This document shows, one piece after another, positions 15,357 through 22,352 of a DNA stretch of 22,352 nucleotides. The first letter of the stretch is position 1, and every line of letters begins with the position of its first letter. The stretch spans positions 1 to 22,352 of IMG/VR virus record IMGVR_UViG_3300007765_000054; one strand, 5' to 3'. The DNA is from a virus. Both the position numbers and the translations under genes were made by a program. The notes under the pieces are model-generated. The model did no database searches and had not been told where the DNA came from. It worked only from the letters and a program-made list of their open reading frames with translations.

Positions 15357-15605
15357 ATGAATGCAGCTAAAAGACAGTTTCTAAAAGATTGCGCCAGATA
15401 CATCAGCGGTGAAATCGCTGAAATAAAATTGAGCGGATCTGAAAAAACGATTGATTTGTTCGCGCGGACGCTAAGAGAGTCTAGAGCGCTTTATGTGGTT
15501 CTCGAGACGAAGAAGAATATAAGCGATGTTATTCCCGTCTTAGAGTCGAAGAAAAAAGCTGCAAAACTTCTACATGCGAAGACAGGGTTTGTTTGGCCCT
15601 TCTAA
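15357..15605 (+). CDS. Conserved-looking small protein upstream of the tape measure
   Basis: An 82-residue protein. I choose the ATG at 15357 over a GTG at 15348, because AGAGG at 15344-15348 is then 8 bases away. It is mainly helical and charged: KRQFLKDCARYISGEIAEIK, then a TLRESRALYVVLETKKNISD segment, and it ends GFVWPF. I have seen similar short proteins beside gp26-like genes in T4-related phages, with no known function. It has no membrane segment or metal-binding motif. Its location between the putative chaperone and the tape measure suggests a tail assembly role. Confidence 0.72.
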   Translation: MNAAKRQFLKDCARYISGEIAEIKLSGSEKTIDLFARTLRESRALYVVLETKKNISDVIPVLESKKKAAKLLHAKTGFVWPF

Positions 15606-15678
15606 TATCAATTTATTGTTTGTAGAATTCTGTTTACCATATTTAGTGTATGCAATGGTATACAGGGTGGTTTGTTAG

Positions 15679-18600
15679 ATGCCTGACTCAAAAGAGCTAC
15701 AGAACCAATTAGGAATCCAGCAGCAGATCAATAAACTGCTGAATGAGCGCGCTGCGCTGATGGATGCCCAAGCGAAAAAGCTGACCAGCCAAACGCAGCT
15801 AGCAATACAATTGTGCAAAGCTTTAGAGTGCAAAGATTTAGACCAGGTCGCCGCAAGGCTCGACGAAATAAATAGCGGTCTTCAAGATGCTGCCTCAAAT
15901 GCACAAGCCGCAGCAGACGGTCAGCGAGACGTCGCCGGCGCTATAGATGAAGCTGGGGGCGCCGCCGATGGGACTACCAAAAGCTTTGGCGAAATGGTCA
16001 AGGAGATCAAGACAGCAGACGTTGCTGCCGCATCGGCTGCTAGCGGAATAATCAAAGGATTCAATAGCGCCAAGGCAACGCTAACCATGGTTGTGGGTAC
16101 GTTAAGTTCCATGGCTAGTGGATTCATGAGTGTTGGTACAGCGATTATTTCGATGCCATTCAAGATGCTTGGCGGCTTGGTGGATATGGCGACGACCGGC
16201 GGCGGCGGAGTTAGCGCACTAACTCAAGCTATGGAAAAACTCAGGGGTGAGTTCGGTTCGTTAGCGTCTAATGAGGGTAAGGCCATAATGGATGGCTTTG
16301 ATGACCTTACGTCATCGACTGGTGCCCTCGCGCAGACCGGCCTTAGTGTTAGTGAGGTTTTTGGTCGGGGAAGCGCTGGGATGGCAGCAGCACTAGAGGC
16401 TGTTGCTGAAGTCGCTAGAGCAGCTGGGGCTGCATTCAGTATGCTTTCAGATTCCATTGCTGAAAATGCTGCGATGATGGTTACGATGAACAAGGGCTTG
16501 GGAATGACCAATGAAGCCCTTGCTGAAATGACAAGAAAAGCTCAAAACGCCGGCGAAGATGTCGGTGATATGTTAACCGCCACCGCGAGTATGGCAATTC
16601 AGATGGGCGACAAGTTTGGGGTTTCGAGCAAGATAATCGGTGCGAATATGTCTGCTCTTACTGAAGATGTTGCGAACTTCGGTAATATGAGTGTTAAGCA
16701 GCTTGGTGCAACTGCAACCTATATGGCGAAATTAGGGCTAGAGGCAAAAGACCTCCAGGGCGTTATCAGCAAGTTCGACAACTTTGAAGATGCTGCTGGT
16801 TCTGTTTCTCAATTGAACCAAGCTTTCGGAATGCAGCTTGATACTATGGAGATGATGAACGCTGAGAATCCTGCTGAGCGAATTGACATGATGCGTGATG
16901 CGTTCCACGAGGCTGGCAAGTCAGTCGAAGATATGACTCGACAAGAGAAGGCACTCCTTGCTGAGCAAATGGGTCTATCTGTATCCGCTATGGAGAATGC
17001 GTTAGCCGCAGAAAACCAGGGCGTATCTTATGAGGATCTTGAGGCTGGAGCTGAAGACGCTGAAGAGAACGCTATGTCGCAAGAAGAAGCGATGTCTAAG
17101 CTTGCTGACTCTATTGAGAAAATGACAGAAGGCGGCGGCGGCGGAGTCGAGGGCTTCTTTGATTCGTTCGCTAAGGGGTTCATGAAAGGCCTGGCGTCTT
17201 CCGAGGAATTTCAGGCAGTTATCCAGCAGATTCGTGATTCCTTAAAGGTTGTGTTTCAGTTCGGTGAACAGCTTGGAAAGATGTTTGCTGATCTTATGGG
17301 CGATTTAGGAGTGTGGGACGGCCTTAAAGATCTGTTCGATCCCAAAGACTTGAGAGACCTTTTGGGTATTAACGAGAAGGGCGGCCTAACCGGTACTGGT
17401 CTTTTGGGGATATTCAAACGATTCAAGGATTCGCTGACCGGAAAAGGGACGTACAGTCCTCAGAACATGGCTGAAGATATGGGCAAAGAATTCGAGAAGT
17501 TCTTTGGCAAAAAAGGTCCAGCCATGCAGAAGCTTAAGAACGCGCTCATCAAAGGTATCGAGATGGTCGGGGCGTTTATCGCCGGGATGATACCGTGGAT
17601 CGTTGGAAAGTTTGCGGACATGATTAAGGGAATCGCAGACTATATTAGAAACCCAGATGCAGTTAAAAATGCTGGTGAGAAGGGCATTGGCGGAGCTCTA
17701 GTCGAAGCGCTTTCTGGAATTGGGTCAGCGCTAATAGAGGCAGCTCCAGTTCTTTTAGACGCGATACTGGATCTTCTTAGCGCAGTTTTTGAGAAGCATG
17801 GAGATAAGATCCTCATGGTCGGTGGTGCCATGGCTGCGTTTGTGTTTGGAAAAATGATTTTGACAGGTGCTCTTACTGCCGCCAAGGGCGCGCTCATAAA
17901 GATGGCGACAGATAAACTTATCGGACTGATGGGCGGTGTTACCGACGACGCCGGCAGAGCCAATCAAGGGAATGCTAAATCCACCGGTGATGGTATTAGA
18001 GAAGGTATGGGTGGGCTGGCCGACGGCCTGAAGTGCTTTATAGAGAAAGTTGGCGGAATAGATAAAAAAGATATCGGAAAGGCAGCGATCAATTTAACGT
18101 TGCTGGCAGCTGCAATGATTCCCGCAATGATCTTGTTCGCCATAGGGATAACATTGATGGCGAAGATCTTGTCTTCTGTTCCATTTATGGCTGTCGTCGC
18201 CGCTGTCATTGCGTTGGTAGGAGGGATATGGGCAACTAAGTTCATGGTCGAAACTGCTAACGAGATGCAAGAAGGCCAAATTACAAAGTCTATCGGAAAA
18301 CTCCTCGCCGCAGCTCTAATGATGACAGTCGGTGGAGCTGCTTTCGTAGTTGGCTTGGGGGTCGTCGGTGAAGTGGTCTCACAGGTCGGTTTCGGAAAAA
18401 TACTAGCTGGAACATTCGGCGTAATTCTAATGGCGGCCGCAATCTTTGCGATGGTACCGATGATAAAAGCAGCATCCAAGCTGAACGTGACAAAGAAGCG
18501 TACTCAGAATTTGGTGAAAGCTGGGGCGTTACTGGTTATCGGTGGTAGCGCATTTGCCTTAGGCATCGGTGCTGTTGGCGTCGTAGTTGGCGAAGTTGGT

Positions 18601-21051
18601 TTTGGTAATATTATGAAGGGCCTTATGGGCTTGGTGGTTATGCTGCTCGCAGTTGGCGCTACGGTATTGCTAATTAAGGCTTCTAAGCCAATGCAGAAAG
18701 CCGGCTCTGCAATCGGGCCCATGCTTATGGGCGCTCTTTTCATGCTTGTTGGTGTGGTAGCATTTTTGGGCGCCTTGTGGGTGGCATCGATGATAATAAA
18801 TTCACTTGATATGGGTACCATAGCGATGAGCATGCTTTTCCTTCTTGGAATTGTTTTGTTAACAGCTGCTATCGGTGCGACGGCACTGCTCTTCAATCTT
18901 TATGCCGGTATGGACACAGTCGGTGCGTTGTTGGGTGCATTATTTGTGGCGGTTGGTTTATCTGTGCTCGGCCTGGCGTTCCAGTTATTCCAGTCTGTTT
19001 ATAGTTCTGTTGATTTACCGGGTGTTATTGTCACGATGTTACAGTTAACGCTGGCCATGTTAGCGCTTGTACTTCTTGCTGGAACCAGCGCCCTGGTGGC
19101 ACTGATGATTCCTATTATGATTGTCGGTGGTGTCGGCCTGATCGCCGCGGCTGCGTTCACCTTTGTAGTCTCAAAGACGTTTGCACCGGCGCTGCAAGAA
19201 TTAATGTCATCGATGTCGGGTATTGATGGCAAAGAATTAATGTGGATAGCGATAGGCATGCAGATGGCCATGGACGCGATTATCGAGATGTCGATATCTG
19301 CGAAGTCATTAGTGAAGTATCTTTTCCCGGGTATGATGAAACCGATCGAAGCGGGCTTTAGGGTCGTAAAGAAGATGGCAGATGCTATGCTGGACTCGTT
19401 AGTTCCTGCTCTGCGTATAATCGCTGATATGCCAATCGGGGATCCGAAATTATTCATATTAAAAATCAATGCGTTGCTGAAAGTCTTTGATGCCGTTAAG
19501 CAGATGGGTGACCTTGTTTATAAGATCGCGATGCTTGATGTTTTGGCAAGCTCAGGTGGTGGAGAGTCTGGTGCGATATTAGAAGGCGCAGCTGGCTTTA
19601 TCAATGCTATTTTCGGTGGAGCAAAGGAACTTATCTTTGCGCTTGTAAAGATGTTATCTGTGATGAAAGAGGGTGATATTGCAAAACTCGAAGCGATTGG
19701 TGGAGTTTTGGCTGCGATTGGGAACCTGATTCAAGCCATGCAGCCCCCGCCTGGATTGATGGATGCGATTGCCGATCTGGCTGGTGGTGGATTTATGAGG
19801 TCTGGAGATCCTGAAGGTGCTGCCAGTCTTATGAAGACGTATGGCGACATGATGGGAACCATTATGGGCGCAGTCAAGGAACACATTCCTCCAATGATCG
19901 CCGACATCTTAAAGATTAACATCGGGGATAATCCTGAGATGGCAAGAGTGAAGGCTGAGGTTATAGGAGCAGCAGTATCAGCTGTAGCGAAACTAATCGA
20001 GGCTGTTGGTTCGATAGCGCAGATGTTCATGGATAGAAATGCAAGCCAACAGTCTGGCTGGTTTGTCAAGTCGGGCCCATCGATGGGTCAAACGCTTAGC
20101 GAAATGAAGCCAATATTTACCTCAATATTCAACATGATCAAGGGTAATCTACCGCAGATTATAAAGGCAGTTATAGAAGCAGTACCAGACAATATTGATG
20201 CGAAAGCAGCAGAAGTCAAGGTTAAGCTTGTCGCAATGGCTATGGAAGCCGTGGCCAAATTTGGTGAATCCATCGGTGCGATTGGAGAACTAATGCCACC
20301 CACCAAAACAGCTGGTTGGTTTTCTGCAGGCAAAACCCTACAGGAAAGCTTGGGCGAATTGATGCAAATGATAGCACGTATTGTACAGGCTGTTAAGATG
20401 CACTTACCGTCGCTAATCGAAGCAGTTCTTTCTGTTAAGATCGCCAATCCCGATGCAGCGGTGAAGAAGCTTGAAGTGGTTGGTTTGGCCATGGACGCGG
20501 TGACGAAGTTTGCAGATGTTATAGGTTCTCTTGAGGGGAGTAACTTTGAGGGCGGCGCAAGCATGGCGATTGCAAATATGATGAGTGCTGTGAAGCACCT
20601 GATTTATTGGGATGGTTATTACGATATCGGAGATGTCTTCGAAGCCCTAGCAGATAACACAGGTACCTGGGATGCCGCGCTATTAACGAAGTTTGACCTT
20701 GGGATAGAGGCTCTAACCAAGATGGTAACTTTTGGCGAGAAGATTAATGAGTTATCTGGTTATATGGCGATGTTCGAGGGTGGCGGAATGGCAGCAGCAG
20801 TCACTGAGATGGTCGCTGAGGTTGTGGCTTCAATCGAAGCGCTAAACAGCATAGGCGAAGTAAGCGCTGCAGTTGCGCTTGACAACTTCGCTTCAGCGAT
20901 CGGAACAGGCGATGGGTCCTTCACAATTACAAACGAACCGGTTAATATAACTTTAAACGTTCAGGTAACTATGGACGCCAACAAGGTAGGAAAGGTGTTG
21001 GTAGATAAATCAGTTATGACAACCCCGCTAGCAGCCGCCGGCGGTGAATAA
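15679..21051 (+). CDS. Tail tape measure protein
   Basis: Sets tail length and occupies the tube lumen. At 1790 residues it is the largest gene in the window. Order: coiled-coil N-terminus (about 1-120); Ala/Gly/Met-rich helices; a region at about 273-434 (MTNEALAEMTRKAQNAGEDV; GVSSKIIGANMSALTEDVAN; NQAFGMQLDTMEMMNAENP) that resembles tape measures of other T4-related phages; a Gly linker at about 485-490; amphipathic helices; five tandem hydrophobic repeats at 801-1147; then more helices with three repeats of about 65-90 residues at 1385-1621; and a beta-like end (FTITNEPVNITLNVQVTM). No lysozyme or peptidase motif was seen. Using the usual 0.15 nm per residue, the tail would be about 270 nm long. 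AGGGTGG precedes the ATG. Confidence 0.92.
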   Translation: MPDSKELQNQLGIQQQINKLLNERAALMDAQAKKLTSQTQLAIQLCKALECKDLDQVAARLDEINSGLQDAASNAQAAADGQRDVAGAIDEAGGAADGTTKSFGEMVKEIKTADVAAASAASGIIKGFNSAKATLTMVVGTLSSMASGFMSVGTAIISMPFKMLGGLVDMATTGGGGVSALTQAMEKLRGEFGSLASNEGKAIMDGFDDLTSSTGALAQTGLSVSEVFGRGSAGMAAALEAVAEVARAAGAAFSMLSDSIAENAAMMVTMNKGLGMTNEALAEMTRKAQNAGEDVGDMLTATASMAIQMGDKFGVSSKIIGANMSALTEDVANFGNMSVKQLGATATYMAKLGLEAKDLQGVISKFDNFEDAAGSVSQLNQAFGMQLDTMEMMNAENPAERIDMMRDAFHEAGKSVEDMTRQEKALLAEQMGLSVSAMENALAAENQGVSYEDLEAGAEDAEENAMSQEEAMSKLADSIEKMTEGGGGGVEGFFDSFAKGFMKGLASSEEFQAVIQQIRDSLKVVFQFGEQLGKMFADLMGDLGVWDGLKDLFDPKDLRDLLGINEKGGLTGTGLLGIFKRFKDSLTGKGTYSPQNMAEDMGKEFEKFFGKKGPAMQKLKNALIKGIEMVGAFIAGMIPWIVGKFADMIKGIADYIRNPDAVKNAGEKGIGGALVEALSGIGSALIEAAPVLLDAILDLLSAVFEKHGDKILMVGGAMAAFVFGKMILTGALTAAKGALIKMATDKLIGLMGGVTDDAGRANQGNAKSTGDGIREGMGGLADGLKCFIEKVGGIDKKDIGKAAINLTLLAAAMIPAMILFAIGITLMAKILSSVPFMAVVAAVIALVGGIWATKFMVETANEMQEGQITKSIGKLLAAALMMTVGGAAFVVGLGVVGEVVSQVGFGKILAGTFGVILMAAAIFAMVPMIKAASKLNVTKKRTQNLVKAGALLVIGGSAFALGIGAVGVVVGEVGFGNIMKGLMGLVVMLLAVGATVLLIKASKPMQKAGSAIGPMLMGALFMLVGVVAFLGALWVASMIINSLDMGTIAMSMLFLLGIVLLTAAIGATALLFNLYAGMDTVGALLGALFVAVGLSVLGLAFQLFQSVYSSVDLPGVIVTMLQLTLAMLALVLLAGTSALVALMIPIMIVGGVGLIAAAAFTFVVSKTFAPALQELMSSMSGIDGKELMWIAIGMQMAMDAIIEMSISAKSLVKYLFPGMMKPIEAGFRVVKKMADAMLDSLVPALRIIADMPIGDPKLFILKINALLKVFDAVKQMGDLVYKIAMLDVLASSGGGESGAILEGAAGFINAIFGGAKELIFALVKMLSVMKEGDIAKLEAIGGVLAAIGNLIQAMQPPPGLMDAIADLAGGGFMRSGDPEGAASLMKTYGDMMGTIMGAVKEHIPPMIADILKINIGDNPEMARVKAEVIGAAVSAVAKLIEAVGSIAQMFMDRNASQQSGWFVKSGPSMGQTLSEMKPIFTSIFNMIKGNLPQIIKAVIEAVPDNIDAKAAEVKVKLVAMAMEAVAKFGESIGAIGELMPPTKTAGWFSAGKTLQESLGELMQMIARIVQAVKMHLPSLIEAVLSVKIANPDAAVKKLEVVGLAMDAVTKFADVIGSLEGSNFEGGASMAIANMMSAVKHLIYWDGYYDIGDVFEALADNTGTWDAALLTKFDLGIEALTKMVTFGEKINELSGYMAMFEGGGMAAAVTEMVAEVVASIEALNSIGEVSAAVALDNFASAIGTGDGSFTITNEPVNITLNVQVTMDANKVGKVLVDKSVMTTPLAAAGGE
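18079..19119 (+). repeat. Five tandem hydrophobic repeats inside the tape measure
   Basis: At protein level, units lie at about residues 801-869, 870-942, 943-1005, 1006-1078 and 1079-1147. Units 2 and 3 are clearest: VGGAAFVVGLGVVGEVVSQV then GFGKI, against IGGSAFALGIGAVGVVVGEV then GFGNI. Each unit has two membrane-like helices around a short polar turn. The DNA itself is diverged, so this is an old duplication. Confidence 0.65.
19831..20541 (+). repeat. Three tandem repeats near the tape measure C-terminus
   Basis: Units at about residues 1385-1473, 1474-1558 and 1559-1621 share the pattern M-x(n)-I-x-x-x-(V/I)K-x-(H/N)-(I/L)P followed by a Val/Lys-rich stretch and then A(M/V)xAVxKfxexIGsi. 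The first two end with SGWFVKSG or AGWFSAG and a TLxExL-type helix start. Confidence 0.55.
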
Positions 21052-21065
21052 AGGAGACTATGAAA

Positions 21066-21284
21066 ATGAGCAAAGAAGACAAAACTAAAACTATGCGTGA
21101 GAAATCTCTTGATGAATTAACGGATAATGAGAAAGCAGATCTGTCAGAGGAAGCAAAAAAGATATTGGGGACAGATTTATACCCGCAGCTTCAAAAAGCT
21201 CTTGATGTTCTGAAGAATGCTTTTAACGATGAAGCTGTTATGGAAAAGTTAAAAGAGCGAATACTTAAGGAAGATAGAGAATAA
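21066..21284 (+). CDS. Small charged helical protein of unknown function
   Basis: I choose the second ATG (21066, 72 residues). AGGAG at 21052-21056 is 9 bases from it, but only 3 from the first ATG at 21060. The protein is rich in Lys, Glu and Asp and predicted to be almost all helix (SLDELTDNEKADLSEEAKKI; LYPQLQKALDVLKNAFNDEA). The Shine-Dalgarno begins 1 base after the tape measure stop, and the next gene starts 6 bases after this stop, so it belongs to the same operon. It could be an assembly chaperone for the tape measure or the next protein; no sequence feature proves it. Confidence 0.7.
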   Translation: MSKEDKTKTMREKSLDELTDNEKADLSEEAKKILGTDLYPQLQKALDVLKNAFNDEAVMEKLKERILKEDRE

Positions 21285-21290
21285 GGTCTT

Positions 21291-22352
21291 ATGAGCGCTG
21301 ACGATCCTACATCAAGTGATTTTATTCCAGAACCGACTGGTGATGGTGATACTTTTGTAGTTGGGGATGATTTATCAATCCCTGCCAAGGATACCCTTGC
21401 TTCGTATTTAAGCTCAATAACAACCGACGCGATGATGGGGAACAAGTTTCCGATTTCCCCCAACAATCCGCGTAGTGAATTTTCGCTTGTGAATCCTGAC
21501 GGTACCCCAGCTGAATTTGTGACTGGTGGTCAAGATGAGACTGCTGGGTTTACGGACACATTCCCAACGGGTGACCACGCTTCTGAAGCTGCTGTTAGAA
21601 AATTTGAAACGTTAAGTAACTCTGGACAATTCGAGGGTAGCTCTAGCGGTCTTCAAGATATCATAGACAAAAATTCACAAAATGACGGCCACTTTCTTTA
21701 TCGCGATATTGTCTCAACCCAGGAAAATGATGTTCCCGGTATAGGTGGTACGTCTGGTCAGACCGCCTTTGATAACCCTGCTGGTGCGACACCCGTCCAG
21801 CACAAAATTTCTTCACTATTGGGCAGAAATCGTTTTGATCCCATGCCCACTAGTTCTCCCTATATTGAGCACGGTGAATTCACCGAACCAGGAATTCCTG
21901 TAGAGCAGGGCGCGTACGGTGTATATAATCAATATGCCAATAGAACTAGCATTGATGATATGCAAAAGGTCGCCTACTCAATGCTCATGAGGGCTTCTGG
22001 ACATAGAATGGGAAATCAGGATCCTGTAGGTGTCGCTGCGATGGCAGAGAGTATACTGCCCACATTCGTACAGACTGGTGCACAAGAGGTTTCTACTGAA
22101 GACATTCGAGCAGAGAATGCTTATCATGCGCCTGACCGACCCTCTATCGACAACGCAGAACTACGTTACGACGACATAGATGGATCACCTCTACTTCCGC
22201 AGAAGAGCGTGGGTACGCTAAATAACCCATATGAAAAATTTGAATATGCGACCATACCGCAGGTTTTAACAGGGGTGACAGCGCTGGCTGAAATGGCAGC
22301 ATTGTGTACAATATTCGGCGCAGTTATGACGATCATAGAAAGTGTTGCTTCT
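21291..22352 (+). CDS. Probable virion structural protein (3' end outside window)
   Basis: Open from ATG 21291 to the right edge, 354 codons without a stop. The ribosome-binding site is weak (AAGG at 21283-21286), so translation is probably coupled to the gene before. Residues 1-240 are rich in Pro, Gly, Ser, Thr and Asp and are probably extended or disordered, with possible short binding segments (SSLLGRNRFDPMP; YNQYANRTSIDDMQKVAYSM). A helical part near 225-265 is followed by another polar stretch, and a hydrophobic helix starts at about 325 (VLTGVTALAEMAALCTIFGA). I do not recognise the family. Position after the tape measure, where T4-like phages keep tail-tube cap and baseplate genes, suggests a baseplate or tail-tip part. 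Confidence 0.8.
   Translation, partial: MSADDPTSSDFIPEPTGDGDTFVVGDDLSIPAKDTLASYLSSITTDAMMGNKFPISPNNPRSEFSLVNPDGTPAEFVTGGQDETAGFTDTFPTGDHASEAAVRKFETLSNSGQFEGSSSGLQDIIDKNSQNDGHFLYRDIVSTQENDVPGIGGTSGQTAFDNPAGATPVQHKISSLLGRNRFDPMPTSSPYIEHGEFTEPGIPVEQGAYGVYNQYANRTSIDDMQKVAYSMLMRASGHRMGNQDPVGVAAMAESILPTFVQTGAQEVSTEDIRAENAYHAPDRPSIDNAELRYDDIDGSPLLPQKSVGTLNNPYEKFEYATIPQVLTGVTALAEMAALCTIFGAVMTIIESVAS

Noticed and set aside
17964-18479. A 171-codon - strand open frame opposite the tape measure, with other long ones nearby
   Set aside because: Ala/Ile/Pro-rich mirror of the Gly/Ala/Met-rich tape measure codons; no start signals; several such frames occur along the gene as expected from its composition.
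15679-21051. A lysozyme or peptidase domain in the tape measure
   Set aside because: I looked for typical catalytic patterns such as HxxxD with HxH, or an E-rich lysozyme motif, and saw none that convinced.

Overview
This window is a stretch of late, virion-structural genes from a contractile-tailed double-stranded DNA phage (Caudoviricetes, myovirus morphology) distantly related to T4. All genes are on the + strand, packed head-to-tail, mostly with good Shine-Dalgarno sequences. I assign the T4-like relationship from protein motifs read by eye: a gp23-type major capsid protein, gp13/14/15-type neck and tail-completion proteins, gp18-type sheaths, a gp19-type tube and a gp26-type baseplate hub/tail-assembly protein. 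The host cannot be read from the window. The decoration-like protein and the style of the tape measure resemble marine phage proteins, which is only a hint. There are no tRNAs, CRISPR arrays, transposases or metabolic genes, and no gap over 300 bases.

Layout: (1) 1-2850, head assembly: the 3' part of a scaffold/prohead core protein, then the major capsid protein and a strong intrinsic terminator. (2) 2849-3480: a self-contained unit with a probable promoter, a 152-residue decoration-like protein and a terminator. (3) 3533-7144: a small unknown protein, then gp13-, gp14- and gp15-like proteins joining head to tail. (4) 7219-14162: two unusually large tandem paralogous sheath proteins, the tail tube and a terminator. 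(5) 14241-21051: the gp26-like zinc-motif protein, an overlapping-frame extension probably reached by ribosomal frameshifting, an 82-residue protein and a 1790-residue tape measure. (6) 21066-22352: a small charged protein and the 5' part of an unknown, probably structural protein that runs off the right edge.

The genes together build the capsid, the neck and a very long contractile tail. The scaffold shapes the shell made of the capsid protein. The gp13/14/15-like proteins close the head and cap the tail. Tube and sheaths polymerise to a length set by the tape measure, helped by the gp26-like protein and its extended form. Intrinsic terminators follow the capsid, decoration-like and tube genes, which points to separate, high-level expression of the most abundant subunits.

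The most notable points are the probable +1 (or -2) frameshift at a run of seven T just before the gp26-like stop codon, the duplicated over-long sheath genes, a tape measure with five tandem double-hydrophobic repeats, and a recurring ATAGTTA(T/G) motif 14-32 bases upstream of five genes.
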